A stretch of 64,000 nt of DNA from Streptomyces olivochromogenes (GCF_021538895.1 NZ_JADDRL010000018.1:51532-115531); one strand, 5' to 3'. Positions 9,201 to 18,126 are shown, counted from the stretch's first letter. Program-made: numbers and translations. Notes: generated by a model not told the origin, from the sequence alone.

Positions 9201-9983
9201 CTAGCGGACGTCGACGAAGTCGCCCGTGGCCTTTACGGCGTTGGTCGTCATGGTGGGCCTGAACTCGTACCGCCAGTAACGGTCGGCGGTCGCGGTGACC
9301 TTGGCGGTGGCGACGCCGTGGGTGTCGGTGAGGGTGTAGCCCATGGACTCGTAGTAGCTGACGCCCGGCGTGCGGAACTCCAGGTAGGCGCGCTGGTTCG
9401 TGTAACCGCGGTAGTCGTGGGTGTCCCAGTTGGCGCGGGTGAGCTTGCCCGTGACGGTGAGCGTCCTGCCCTTGGCGACCGGCTCGGGAGAGGCGTTGGC
9501 GGTCAGCTTGGCGTTGCGCTTCATGAAGAAGGAGGTGTAGCCGTCCGTCTGCACGTAGTCCCCGTCGTTGGCCTTGACGTCGATCGCGACCTTCCAGATG
9601 CCGGCCAGCGCGTTCCTCAGGTCACGGCGGGGGTCGATCGTGTAGTGCTTGGTGCAGACCGTGGTGGTCCCGTTGGCGGTGCACACCGGCGCGGCCTCGC
9701 TGGGCTTGAGCACCGCGTCGGCCTTGCTGAGGCTGCTCCCGTGGTAGAGCGTGAAGTCCGCGACCTTGACGCCCGAGTCGTCACCGGCCATCAGCTGGAC
9801 GGTGATCTTCCTTGAGTCGGTGGTGCCCAGCACGACGTCGTTTCCCGCGCCGCCCCCGCCGGTGATCCGGAAGGTGCCGACATCGATGTTGCCCACCACT
9901 TCGGTCGCCTGCGCGCCCGGCGCGAGCAGTGCGGCTACGGCAAGGGAACCGAGCAGGGCGGAGCCGATCGTCAATGTGCGCAT
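9201..9983 (-). CDS. Secreted beta-rich protein of unknown function
   Basis: 260 residues from ATG 9983, with GGGGGG-CTCC directly upstream; a longer in-frame start at 10061 lacks an RBS. Residues 1-27 (MRTLTIGSALLGSLAVAALL) form a signal peptide. The mature protein reads as two beta-sandwich-like domains; the second (from about residue 165) has the Ig-like pattern GRTLTVTGKLTRANWD, found in secreted Streptomyces proteins of unknown role. One Cys pair (PVCTANG and VCTKHY) could form a disulfide. No catalytic motif is visible. It lies downstream of the oxidase promoter in the same orientation but is separate from it. Confidence 0.7.
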   Translation of the reverse strand: MRTLTIGSALLGSLAVAALLAPGAQATEVVGNIDVGTFRITGGGGAGNDVVLGTTDSRKITVQLMAGDDSGVKVADFTLYHGSSLSKADAVLKPSEAAPVCTANGTTTVCTKHYTIDPRRDLRNALAGIWKVAIDVKANDGDYVQTDGYTSFFMKRNAKLTANASPEPVAKGRTLTVTGKLTRANWDTHDYRGYTNQRAYLEFRTPGVSYYESMGYTLTDTHGVATAKVTATADRYWRYEFRPTMTTNAVKATGDFVDVR

Positions 9984-10360
9984 GGAGCCCCCCAGGGCGT
10001 TTCGGACCCGCCCCCCGACGGGCCGCCGATGAATGGACGCAGTGTACGCACCGGTGATCACAGGGGAATGGGGGCCTCCATATTCGTGAGTGCGTGAAGC
10101 AGGACAAGCGTTGTAAAGTGATCATGACGTCCGAGGTCCTGACCAGGCCGGCGGAACGTGCGTCATCGCGGAACGCGGTGACAGCTCACGGGGGAGTAAT
10201 TATTGTGCCGATTTCCCGGCATTTCTTGCGCATCGTCATGCATGAGCACAGCGGCAAGCGTCGGATCCCTCTTCGGAAATTCTGACCAGAGGTCACTCAG
10301 CGGCGCCCCGGAATTCTCCGCGGGCGCTCTTGGGATACCTGTCCGAGAAAGGGCAAGGGA
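9984..10360. other. Divergent intergenic region
   Basis: 377 bp between the secreted protein gene (minus) and the VanZ gene (plus). I see no gene. It is relatively AT-rich for this genome and contains a small palindrome TGACC-AGA-GGTCA (10283-10295), 65 bp upstream of the VanZ start; whether it is an operator is unknown. Confidence 0.4.
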
Positions 10361-11710
10361 ATGTTTGCCGCTGTCTTCGGTGATGACACGGGGTTCCTCG
10401 TCGGGCTCACCGTCGTCGCTGTCGTCGTAGGAGTGATCGCGTGGGACGTCGCTCGGCGGCGCCGGGTCGCCCACGCGTTCTGGTGGCTGCCTCTGGCGTT
10501 CTGCCTGACCGGCGTGCTCGGGGTGACCCTCGGGCTGCGCGGGGGTGAATCGGGGCGGGCCGAGTGTGTGATCAACCATGAGCTCACCGAGCCGCTGTAC
10601 ACCACGCAGGGTCAGTGGAACCTGGCGATGTTCGTTCCGCTCGGGCTGTTCGGTGTGCTGGCGCTGCGTCGGCCGCTGCCCGTGCTGGCCGGTGTCCTGG
10701 CGCTGCCCTGCCTGATCGAACTCGGCCAGGCCCTGGCGCCGTTCGTGAGCGGGATCTGCGACAGCGCCGATGTGGAGATGAACGCCGCCGGTGGTGTGCT
10801 CGGCGTGGCCGGTGGGCTCGCGCTGGTGCGGGGGCGGGTCGCGTGGGGGGCGTGGGCCAGGTCCACGCTGATCGTGGCCGGAGTGTTCGCCGTGGCCGGG
10901 GCGGTCGTCGTCCGGACCTCGGTCACCCTCGACCACATGGACGGCTCCACCGTGCGGGACGCGCACGGTGACGAGCGCGAGGCCGCCGAGCGCGCCGTCC
11001 GTCAGGCCTTCGGTGACCGGTACCACGTCGGCGCCGTACGGATGAGCCCCGGCGTCGACGGCTACAACGGCTGGATGTCCGTCCAGATGGCCGGCGGGTA
11101 CCCCGCCGACCTGATGTGGCCGGGCGGCCGCCAACTGCACGTAGATTTCGAGGACTCCGCCCGTCCGACGCGGGCGAGCTTCCCGGTTCCGGGTGCGGCC
11201 AGGCCCGACGACGCCCAGGACGCCTACCGCATCGCCCGCGCGTACATGAGGGCCCACTACCCGTGGGCCGAGGCGGCCTCCTGGCACGAGACCCGACCCG
11301 CCGGTGACAAGGGCGCGCTCGGGTGGCGCACGTCCTGGCGGTTCAAGGAGCGTGGCGTCGTGCTGCCGCGCAGCCTCGACGTGCGGATCAACCGGGCCGG
11401 ACGCGTCTCCCAGTTGCTGGTCGACTTCGGCCCCGAGCGCGTGAGGCTCCCCGCCGAGCTGATCTCGGCCGAGCGGGCCGAGGAACTCGTCCGGAAGAGG
11501 CAGGGCGAAATCGGTGCGGATCTCGACGCGCTTCGGATCCGGGCGGACGTGCTGAAGGCCGACCGCGCCAAGGGCTGGCGGGGACCCTGGCGCGTCGTGT
11601 GGTCCGTGAACGTCTACGACACACACTGCAAGCCCGACGAGAGCGGCGGCGGCTGCGACCCGTGGCAGACGCTGGTCGACGCCGGCACCGGTGAGGTCTA
11701 CGCCGACTAG
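10361..11710 (+). CDS. VanZ-family membrane protein with large extracellular domain
   Basis: 449 residues. The first about 195 residues hold five or six membrane helices with VanZ signatures: NLAMFVPLGLFGVLAL, LIELGQALAP, and the DSADVEMNAAGGVLG motif. The remaining about 250 residues form a soluble domain, predicted outside the membrane, with several Tyr/Trp-rich stretches. VanZ proteins are linked to low-level teicoplanin resistance and envelope physiology, but most actinobacterial members have no assigned role. The start has AAAGGG 7 nt upstream. Its TAG stop overlaps that of the convergent hydrolase gene in the palindrome CTAG (11707-11710). Confidence 0.82.
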   Translation: MFAAVFGDDTGFLVGLTVVAVVVGVIAWDVARRRRVAHAFWWLPLAFCLTGVLGVTLGLRGGESGRAECVINHELTEPLYTTQGQWNLAMFVPLGLFGVLALRRPLPVLAGVLALPCLIELGQALAPFVSGICDSADVEMNAAGGVLGVAGGLALVRGRVAWGAWARSTLIVAGVFAVAGAVVVRTSVTLDHMDGSTVRDAHGDEREAAERAVRQAFGDRYHVGAVRMSPGVDGYNGWMSVQMAGGYPADLMWPGGRQLHVDFEDSARPTRASFPVPGAARPDDAQDAYRIARAYMRAHYPWAEAASWHETRPAGDKGALGWRTSWRFKERGVVLPRSLDVRINRAGRVSQLLVDFGPERVRLPAELISAERAEELVRKRQGEIGADLDALRIRADVLKADRAKGWRGPWRVVWSVNVYDTHCKPDESGGGCDPWQTLVDAGTGEVYAD

Positions 11711-12573
11711 AGCGGGCGCTGTTCGGCGGCGATGGCGTCGGCCACGAGTTCGGGTTCGTCGACCTGGACGAAGTGGCCGGCGTCGATGAGCAGGCGCAGT
11801 TCGCTGTTCGGGAACAGGTCGGCGAACTCCCGCGCCACCCGGGCGTTGAGGTAGCGGTCCCGGGCCCCGAAGACGACGCGCACGGGCGGCTCGAACGCGC
11901 GCAGTTCGGGCAGGCGTCGTCTGCGGCTCAGTACCGCCGCGAGGAGCTCGTCGTTCAGCCGCCAGAACGCCGGCCGCGCGGCGGGAAACTGTGCGTAGAG
12001 CCGCGTCACGTACGGCTCGCGCACGCGGGAGTCGCTGATGAACCGGCCCACCTGCCAGGCGTACAGGCGCCGGTCCAGGGCCGGCCGGCGCCGCACGACG
12101 GCCCGCGCCGCCGTGCGCACCAGCGGCGTGGAGTAGAGGGCGATGGCGGGCGGGCGCCGCAGTGCCGGGGTCCAGTGGTAGTACGTGTTCAGCAGGACGA
12201 GCCGCTCCACACGGTCGGGGTGAGCCAGCGCCCAGTCGATCGCGGGCGGGCCGGAGGCGTCGTGCGCCACCAGCACGAGCCGGCGGGCGCCCAGCTGTTC
12301 CGTCACCGCCTCCGCCACGGCGGACAGGTCGCCCACCTGGTTGGCCACCGTGTAGGGGTAGTCGCGCGGCTTGTCCGACTCCCCCCAGCCCAGGAAGTCG
12401 AACCGCACCGCGGGCACCCTGCCCGCCAGGTGCGGCAGCAGCCGGTCGTAGAGGTGAGTGCTGTCGGGGAAGCCGTGCATCAGGACCACGGGTGTGCCGG
12501 TTCCCGGCAGGACTTCGGCGTGCAGGCGGTAGGGGCCTCGCGCCACGGCCAGGGGCTTGACGGTCGGGTCCAT
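11707..12573 (-). CDS. Alpha/beta hydrolase, epoxide hydrolase/dehalogenase-like
   Basis: 288 residues from ATG 12573, which has GGAGG 5 nt upstream; a longer start at 12609 is less likely. The oxyanion-hole motif HGFPDS follows strand 3. The nucleophile elbow reads LVAHDASG, with Asp in the nucleophile position as in epoxide hydrolases and haloalkane dehalogenases rather than a Ser of esterases. The acid region is FGARDRYLN and the catalytic His is in DAGHFVQVDEPE. Substrate unknown. It is convergent with the VanZ gene and shares the 4-bp CTAG stop overlap. Confidence 0.85.
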   Translation of the reverse strand: MDPTVKPLAVARGPYRLHAEVLPGTGTPVVLMHGFPDSTHLYDRLLPHLAGRVPAVRFDFLGWGESDKPRDYPYTVANQVGDLSAVAEAVTEQLGARRLVLVAHDASGPPAIDWALAHPDRVERLVLLNTYYHWTPALRRPPAIALYSTPLVRTAARAVVRRRPALDRRLYAWQVGRFISDSRVREPYVTRLYAQFPAARPAFWRLNDELLAAVLSRRRRLPELRAFEPPVRVVFGARDRYLNARVAREFADLFPNSELRLLIDAGHFVQVDEPELVADAIAAEQRPL

Positions 12574-12732
12574 GACACCCTCCCTCGTCCGCCTCGTCAC
12601 ACCACTCATTCAAGTCCTGCCGCCGCCGTCCCGCGACCGTCGAGACGGTGAGCACCTCCGGCACGGCCGAACTCCACGGTCACCGTCAGGTTCCCGAGTC
12701 ACCGAAAAGTGCGTTCTTCCATGTCAACGCAC

Positions 12733-12767
12733 GCTCTCCTACGGTTTCCGAGTAACCACTGGAGAGC
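12733..12767. promoter_or_regulatory. 35-bp palindromic operator upstream of the Rid gene
   Basis: Nested dyad centred on 12750: outer arms GCTCTCC (12733-12739) and GGAGAGC (12761-12767), inner arms GGTT (12743-12746) and AACC (12754-12757). It lies 60 bp upstream of the Rid start. A near-identical element sits in front of the HxlR gene at 13681, so HxlR is the probable binder. Confidence 0.75.
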
Positions 12768-12827
12768 GAACGCCCCCGCATCACGCGGAAGCGAGGCGCG
12801 GGCTCTCGTGACGAGGAGGCAGGCCTC

Positions 12828-13235
12828 ATGGCCATCACCCTGGTGAACCCCGAAGGACTTCCGAAGGTCGACATCTACCGGCAGGTGTCGATCGCGACCG
12901 GGTCGAAGCTGGTCCACATCGCCGGCCAGGTCGCCCGCGACGCCGACGGCGGTCACATCGGCGAGGGCGACCTGGCCGCCCAGACCGAGCGGTGCTACCT
13001 CAACATCGGCACCGCCCTGGCCGGGATCGGCGGCTCCTTCGACGACGTGGCGAAGCTGACCGCCTACATCGTCGACTGGACCCCCGACAAGATGCCGCTG
13101 GTCATGGAGGGCGTCGCCCGCGCCTGCGCGCAGCTGGGGGTCACCCCGGTACCGCCGCTCACCGGCGTGGGCGTCAGCGCGCTGGCCGAGCCCGACCTGC
13201 TGGTGGAGGTCGAGGCCACCGCGGTCCTCGACTGA
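12828..13235 (+). CDS. RidA/YjgF-family protein
   Basis: 135 residues, the usual length of the family. It has the Rid core: HIAGQVARD, DLAAQTERCYLNIGTAL, VAKLTAYIVDW and the C-terminal PPLTGVGVSALAEPDLLVEVEATA. Canonical RidA carries an Arg that binds the substrate carboxylate near IRSDLD; here the equivalent stretch is not typical, so it may belong to another Rid subgroup rather than being an enamine/imine deaminase. RBS is GAGGAGG, about 10 nt upstream. It is convergent with the HxlR gene, and both carry the same operator in front of them, which suggests that HxlR controls it. Confidence 0.88.
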   Translation: MAITLVNPEGLPKVDIYRQVSIATGSKLVHIAGQVARDADGGHIGEGDLAAQTERCYLNIGTALAGIGGSFDDVAKLTAYIVDWTPDKMPLVMEGVARACAQLGVTPVPPLTGVGVSALAEPDLLVEVEATAVLD

Positions 13236-13255
13236 ACCACCGCGGCCCCGGCCCG

Positions 13256-13636
13256 TCAGCCGTCGAAGCGGCGGCGGGAGTCCTCGATGTGGCCGAGGTA
13301 CTGATGGGTCCAGTCGCACAACCCGTCGATGGTCACGCGCAGGGCCCGGCCCGGGTCGGTGAGGGTGTACTCGACCCTCGGCGGCACGGTCGGGTACACG
13401 GTCCGCTCGACGAGGCCGTTGCGCTCCAGCATGCGCAGGTTCTGGGTCAGCATCTTGTGGCTGATGCCCTCGACCTCGTTCCGCAACTCGCTGAAGCGCA
13501 GGGTGCGTTCACCGAGGAACTCGATGATCAGGAGCGCCCACTTGTTGGCGACGTCCGAGAAGATCTCCCGTCCCAGTGAGTCCGCGCGCGCGAGGTCCGC
13601 GTCGTCGGGCAAGCCCGTGAGTCGCCTGGTCCCCAT
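13256..13636 (-). CDS. HxlR-family winged-helix regulator
   Basis: 126 residues. Typical HxlR sequence: the winged helix spans NKWALLIIEFLGERTLRFSEL, GISHKMLTQNLRMLERNGLVERTVYPTVPPRVEYTLT. There is no Cys in the N-terminal region, so it is probably ligand-responsive rather than thiol-redox type. The 35-bp palindrome 44 bp upstream of its start matches the one before the Rid gene, predicting autoregulation plus control of Rid. These proteins often respond to reactive electrophiles or aromatic compounds, but the signal here is unknown. Confidence 0.9.
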   Translation of the reverse strand: MGTRRLTGLPDDADLARADSLGREIFSDVANKWALLIIEFLGERTLRFSELRNEVEGISHKMLTQNLRMLERNGLVERTVYPTVPPRVEYTLTDPGRALRVTIDGLCDWTHQYLGHIEDSRRRFDG

Positions 13637-13680
13637 GAGGCTCCCTCGTCGCCGAAGTGCGTACGTCCCTGTCCGCGGCC

Positions 13681-13715
13681 ACTCTCCAACGGTTCCCGAG
13701 TAACCGCAAGAGAGT
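13681..13715. promoter_or_regulatory. 35-bp palindromic operator upstream of the HxlR gene
   Basis: Nested dyad centred on 13698: outer arms ACTCTC (13681-13686) and GAGAGT (13710-13715), inner arms GGTT (13691-13694) and AACC (13702-13705). Spacing and inner core (CCGAGT between GGTT and AACC) match the copy at 12733-12767 exactly. Confidence 0.75.
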
Positions 13716-13741
13716 CAGGACCGGCACCCGGCTGTCGCCGC

Positions 13742-14326
13742 CTACGCCTGGCTGTTGCGGAACCCGATGACCACGGCGCCCCACCAGCACACCTGGGACA
13801 CCAGGGCCGTGGCCGCCCCCCAGCCGAGGAACCGCGGCGCGAGCACGGCGGCGGTGTTCCGTTGCGCCATGCGCCTGTTCAGCAGCCCGGCCTGCAGGCC
13901 GTTGAGGGTGAGGACGAGCACCAGCCCCAGCTTCACGCGCGTGAGAGGGGAGTCGAGGTCCGGCTGGAGCATCACGCCGCTGGCCACGAGGCCAGCGAGG
14001 CCGGTCCAGATCGGGACGTGGAGGTGGGCCGTGCTGCCGAGGGCGTCGCGCAGGGCGCACCGGCCCGTCAGGAACAGGAGCGCGTAGTAGTCCGCCATCA
14101 GGACGGCTCCGAAGCCGAGGACGAGCGAGGCCAGGTGGACGAAGAGCGCCGCGGTGTGCAGGGCGGGGTCCACCCGCAGGTGCAGGGATATCCAGGCGCA
14201 GGCGGAGAGTCCCAGGCAGGCGGCGAGCGCGGCGGCCGCGACCGTCCACCAGGTGTCGAACAGGCCGAGCCGCCGGACGGGGGCCACCTGAGGGGACACG
14301 GAGGACTCCGAGGGCAGCACGGACAC
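13742..14326 (-). CDS. Iron-box-controlled integral membrane protein, unknown function
   Basis: 194 residues from GTG 14326, which has GGGAG 6 nt upstream; an upstream TTG at 14353 would sit against the iron box and lacks an RBS. About five or six membrane helices. Conserved-looking His occur inside helices (LHTAALFVHLASLVLGFGAV and STAHLHVPIWTGLAG), which could ligate haem or metal, but this is an inference. I recognise no named family. A near-perfect iron box lies 31 bp upstream, so the gene is expected to be repressed by DmdR/DtxR-type regulators when iron is plentiful. Confidence 0.75.
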   Translation of the reverse strand: MSVLPSESSVSPQVAPVRRLGLFDTWWTVAAAALAACLGLSACAWISLHLRVDPALHTAALFVHLASLVLGFGAVLMADYYALLFLTGRCALRDALGSTAHLHVPIWTGLAGLVASGVMLQPDLDSPLTRVKLGLVLVLTLNGLQAGLLNRRMAQRNTAAVLAPRFLGWGAATALVSQVCWWGAVVIGFRNSQA

Positions 14327-14356
14327 AGACGACTCCCAGAACAGACACAGCAAGGC

Positions 14357-14375
14357 TTAGGTAAGGCTCACCTAA
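14357..14375 (-). promoter_or_regulatory. Iron box (DmdR/DtxR-type operator)
   Basis: TTAGGTAAGGCTCACCTAA, a 19-bp dyad with one difference from the classical Streptomyces iron box TTAGGTTAGGCTCACCTAA. It lies directly upstream of the membrane protein gene at 14326 and 126 bp before the plus-strand FG-GAP gene; position favours control of the former. Confidence 0.85.
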
Positions 14376-14500
14376 ACATCGGTTTTCAGTCAAGGCCGAA
14401 ATCGCTCGGGAATTTACCGAACTCACGTACAACCCTTACCTGCAGCAGGACGTCTCTTGATCGACTCCCGTACGACGTCACCGATCCACCGGAGCCCGTC

Positions 14501-15940
14501 TTGCGCAAGCGCACCCTTCTGCTGGCCGCCACGCTCACCACCGGCTTGCTCACCGCCCTGCCCGCCACGTCGGCCACCGCCGCCCCCTCCGGCCTGTCCG
14601 GTGACTTCAACGGGGACGGCTACCGTGACGTCGCGATCGGTGCCATGAACGCCGACGTCGGCTCGGTCCCCAGTGCCGGTGCCGTGGTCGTGCTGTACGG
14701 CTCGGCCTCCGGGGTCTCCTCGGCCAAGAAGACCGTCATCACCCAGAACTCCACCGGAATCCCGGGCACCGCCGAGACCGGCGACAGCTTCGGCAGCAGC
14801 CTCGCCACCGGCGACCTGAACGGCGACCGCTACGCGGACCTGGTGGTCGGCGCCCAGTACGAGGGCATCGGCGGCCGCGAAGGCATCGGCAACGTCACCG
14901 TCGTCTGGGGCGGACCCTCCGGCCTGTCCGGCGGCGCCAACCTGCCCGAGCCACCCTTGTCGTCACTGAGCACGTGGGGCGGCTACTCCTCCGGCGTCGC
15001 CACCGGCGACTTCGACGGCGACGGCAAGACGGACGTGACCGTCACGGGCCAGAGCCACACGCACCTCTACCGCGGGCCGTTCAGCCGCACCGGCACCCCG
15101 CTGGGCCACTACGGCGTCGGGGAGCTGGGCTCGACGTACGAGGTGGCGGCGGGCGACCTGACCGGCGACGGCAGGGCCGAGCGGGTCTACCCGTACGCCG
15201 TCGACGGCGACGCCGGCGGCGCGATCGCCTACCTCCGCCACGACCCCGGCGGCGCGGACCACCCCGAGACGGAGTACGCCCTCGTGAACCTGCCGAAGGC
15301 CGACGGGCAGATCGCCACGGTCGCCGACGTCAACGGCGACAAGTACGGGGACCTCGTGCTCGGCGACTACCAGGACCCGCACGCCGGCCGCACCGGCGCC
15401 CACAAGGGCGGCCAGATCGCCGTCTGGTACGGCGGCCCGAACGGCCCCGACCCGGAGCAGACGCCCACCGTCATCCACCAGGACACCGCCGGCGTGCCCG
15501 GCACCGGCGAGACCGACGACCTCTTCGGCTCGGCGATCGGCGCGGGCGACGTCAACGGCGACGGCTACGCCGACATCGCCGTCGGCGCCTGGGGCGAGGA
15601 CCTCGGCACGGTGAAGGACGCCGGCTCCGTCACCCTCCTGTTCGGCTCGGCCTCCGGGCTGACCGGCAAGGGCGCCAAGTCCTACTCGCAGGACACCGCG
15701 GGCGTCCCCGGCTCCTCGGAGACGCGGGACGCGTTCGGCATGACGGTGCGTCTGGTCGACCTCGACAAGAACGGCAAGGCCGACCTCGTCACCGGCGCCG
15801 GCTACGAGAACGGCTACGGCGCGGTCACCGTCCTGCGCGGCACCGCCTCCGGCCTGACCGGCACGGGCGCGAAGCTCCTCTCCGCCCGCGACGTCTCCCT
15901 CAAGGGCGGCGCCAACTTCGGCTGGGCCATCGCGCAGTGA
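14501..15940 (+). CDS. Secreted FG-GAP repeat protein
   Basis: 479 residues from TTG 14501, with GGAG 6 nt upstream; the frame is open far upstream but that part has no signal and is a shadow of the minus-strand gene. Residues 1-30 form a signal peptide (LRKRTLLLAATLTTGLLTAL). The rest is seven FG-GAP/VCBS repeats, each with a calcium-type loop: GDFNGDGYRDVAIGA, GDLNGDRYADLVVGA, GDFDGDGKTDVTV, GDLTGDGRAERV, ADVNGDKYGDLVLGD, GDVNGDGYADIAVGA and VDLDKNGKADLV. Seven repeats make one complete integrin-alpha-type beta-propeller. Function is probably extracellular binding. Unlike the protein at 3164 it has no protease-like domain. Confidence 0.88.
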   Translation: MRKRTLLLAATLTTGLLTALPATSATAAPSGLSGDFNGDGYRDVAIGAMNADVGSVPSAGAVVVLYGSASGVSSAKKTVITQNSTGIPGTAETGDSFGSSLATGDLNGDRYADLVVGAQYEGIGGREGIGNVTVVWGGPSGLSGGANLPEPPLSSLSTWGGYSSGVATGDFDGDGKTDVTVTGQSHTHLYRGPFSRTGTPLGHYGVGELGSTYEVAAGDLTGDGRAERVYPYAVDGDAGGAIAYLRHDPGGADHPETEYALVNLPKADGQIATVADVNGDKYGDLVLGDYQDPHAGRTGAHKGGQIAVWYGGPNGPDPEQTPTVIHQDTAGVPGTGETDDLFGSAIGAGDVNGDGYADIAVGAWGEDLGTVKDAGSVTLLFGSASGLTGKGAKSYSQDTAGVPGSSETRDAFGMTVRLVDLDKNGKADLVTGAGYENGYGAVTVLRGTASGLTGTGAKLLSARDVSLKGGANFGWAIAQ

Positions 15941-16148
15941 CGCGCATCGCGATCAAACTCCGGTCCGTCACGAAGGGCACCACGCACGACATCGGGACGC
16001 GCTGAGCCGGGCCTCCAACTCACCCACAGCCGCGCCGACATGACCCCGGGGCTTTTTCTTTACGCACTCCTGACGCCGCCGGGCGCATCCACCCGCCGCC
16101 GCGCGGTGTCCTCTCCCTTGTCTCAGTAGCACCGGAGAATGGAGTGCC

Positions 16149-16991
16149 ATGGAGGGCACCGTCGTAGCAGTCGTGCTCGTGGCCGTACTGGCCCTGCTCG
16201 TACTGCGCAGTGGGATGCGGGTGGTCAACCAGATCGAGCGCGGCGTCGTGTTCCGGTGGGGCAAGGCGCTGCCGTCGTACCGGCATCCGGGCATCACGTT
16301 CCTCATCCCGTTCGCCGACCGGATGCGGAAGGTGAACGTGCAGGTGGTCACCATGCCGGTGCCCACCCAGGAGGGCATCACCAAGGACAACGTGTCCGTG
16401 AAGGTCGACGCCGTCGTCTACTTCCGGGTGACCGACCCGCTGCGGGCCGCCATCGAGGTGCAGGACTACCACTTCGCCGTCGGGCAGGTCGCCCAGTCCT
16501 CCCTGCGGTCCATCATCGGCAAGAGCGACCTCGACGACCTGCTCACCGACCGGGAGCGGCTGCACGAGGGGCTGGCCCTGATGATCGACAGCCCGGCCGC
16601 CGAGTGGGGCATCCACATCGACCGCGTCGAGATCAAGGACGTACAGCTCCCGGAGTCCCTGAAGCGGTCCATGTCCCGGCAGGCCGAGGCGGAGCGCGAG
16701 CGGCGGGCCCGGGTCATCACCGCGGACGGCGAGTTCCAGGCCGCGCAGCAGCTCGCCAACGCCTCCCGGATCATGTCGGACACCCCGGAGGCCATGCAGC
16801 TGCGGCTGCTCCAGACGGTGGTGGAGGTCGCCGCCGAGAAGAATTCCACCCTTGTGATGCCGTTCCCGGTGGAGCTGCTGCGCTACTTCGACCGGGCCAC
16901 GCGGAAGATCGACGCGAACCTCAACGGCCCGAAGGTGCCGGCTCCGGCGCCGGCTCCGACGCCGGAACCCGAGGCCACCGAGCAGCCGTAG
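16149..16991 (+). CDS. Slipin/stomatin (SPFH, band 7) membrane protein
   Basis: 280 residues. One N-terminal membrane anchor (residues 4-20) is followed by a band-7/SPFH domain: QIERGVVFRWGKALP, GITFLIPFADRMRKVN, TQEGITKDNVSVKVDAVVYF and the VQLPESLKRSMSRQAEAER helix, then the QRLLQTV-like region. The C-terminus is Pro/Ala/Glu-rich. Slipins form membrane microdomain scaffolds; a neighbouring NfeD partner, usual for one branch of the family, is not present. The 3' end overlaps the convergent MFS gene by 71 bp, all in the low-complexity tail. Confidence 0.9.
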   Translation: MEGTVVAVVLVAVLALLVLRSGMRVVNQIERGVVFRWGKALPSYRHPGITFLIPFADRMRKVNVQVVTMPVPTQEGITKDNVSVKVDAVVYFRVTDPLRAAIEVQDYHFAVGQVAQSSLRSIIGKSDLDDLLTDRERLHEGLALMIDSPAAEWGIHIDRVEIKDVQLPESLKRSMSRQAEAERERRARVITADGEFQAAQQLANASRIMSDTPEAMQLRLLQTVVEVAAEKNSTLVMPFPVELLRYFDRATRKIDANLNGPKVPAPAPAPTPEPEATEQP

Positions 16992-18126
16992 CGAGGGCGA
17001 GCGTCACCGCGAGGGACGCCGTCGCCATCACCGTCATCGCCGTGGCGGGCGAGGTGGCCTGGGCCACCGAACCCGCCAGCGCGGCGCTCGCGCCCTGCAC
17101 GGTCAGCATGCCCGCCGAGTGCAGGCCCAGGGCGTGGCCGCCGAGTCCGTCCGGTGTCAGGGCCATCAGCCGCTCCTGCTGGACGAGGCTCGCGCCGAAG
17201 CCGACGGAGGCGAGGGCGGCGCAGGCCGCGGCGACCGGGACCGCGGGGTGCAGGACGAACAGGAGATACGGCGCGGCCAGCAGCACGAGCAGCGGCGTCG
17301 CCAGCCGGGCGCGCACCGCGTCCGGCACCAGCCGGCCGACGGTCAGGTCACCGGCCAGCATGCCCAGGGCCGCGCAGGCGAACAGCGTGCCGGCGGCGCC
17401 GGGGTCGTACGACACGAACAGGGACTCGCAGCCGACGACCAGGCCGTTGGGGATCCACAGGCCCAGGTAGGTGAGCCGACGCGGGCGGGCGGACCACAGG
17501 AGGGCGTTGGTGCGCCAGGTCTCCGCGACCGAGGGGCGGCCAAAGGCCCGCGGCGGGCGCGCGGTGAGGCCGAGGCGCAGGACGAGGGCCGCCACCAGGT
17601 ACAGCGCGGCGGCCAGCAGCAGCGAGGCGCGCGGGGACAGGACCGCGACGAGGACACCGCCCGTCGCGTACCCGGTGATCTGGGCGATCCCGCTCATCAT
17701 GTTGAACACCGAACGCCCCAGCAGATAGCCGTCCTTGGCGAGGATCTCGTTCAGCAGCCCCCAGCGGACCCCGCCGCCCAGCGAGGCCACGAGCCCCAGC
17801 ACGAGCACCACGCCGAACACCGCCCCGATCGGCAGGCCGGGCAGGGCCATGACCGCCGCGCCGGCGGCGAAGGCCAGGGAGATCCCGGTCAGCGCCGTAC
17901 GCGGCGGGAGCCGGTCGGCGCCCGACAGGAGCAGGGTCGCACCCAGCATCTGGACCAGCGAGGGGCCGAACATGCTCACCGCCGACAGCAGCGGCGAGTC
18001 GGTCGCCCGGAACACGAGGGTGCCGAGGGCGAGCCCGCCGACGGTCTGGGCGGCGGTGTGGGCGGCCGAGGCGGCGAAGAGGGGTGTGAACTCGGGGGTG
18101 CGGAAGAGGACTTGGTAGCTGCGCAT
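16921..18126 (-). CDS. MFS transporter
   Basis: 401 residues with about 12 hydrophobic segments and typical MFS layout: N-terminal FAASAAHTAAQTVGGLALGTLV, loop SGADRLPPRTA, and a long central loop around residues 190-215. It resembles small-molecule exporters. It is divergent from the ArsR-type regulator gene at 18224, and the 97-bp gap contains a perfect 22-bp palindrome, so the pair looks like a classic regulator/exporter unit. Substrate unknown. Its C-terminal codons overlap the slipin gene on the other strand. Confidence 0.85.
   Translation of the reverse strand: MRSYQVLFRTPEFTPLFAASAAHTAAQTVGGLALGTLVFRATDSPLLSAVSMFGPSLVQMLGATLLLSGADRLPPRTALTGISLAFAAGAAVMALPGLPIGAVFGVVLVLGLVASLGGGVRWGLLNEILAKDGYLLGRSVFNMMSGIAQITGYATGGVLVAVLSPRASLLLAAALYLVAALVLRLGLTARPPRAFGRPSVAETWRTNALLWSARPRRLTYLGLWIPNGLVVGCESLFVSYDPGAAGTLFACAALGMLAGDLTVGRLVPDAVRARLATPLLVLLAAPYLLFVLHPAVPVAAACAALASVGFGASLVQQERLMALTPDGLGGHALGLHSAGMLTVQGASAALAGSVAQATSPATAMTVMATASLAVTLALATAARWPRVPASEPAPEPAPSGR

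Noticed and set aside
10163..12664. 833-codon minus-strand frame
   Set aside because: It covers the VanZ gene antisense and the hydrolase gene in another frame; composition is typical of a shadow.
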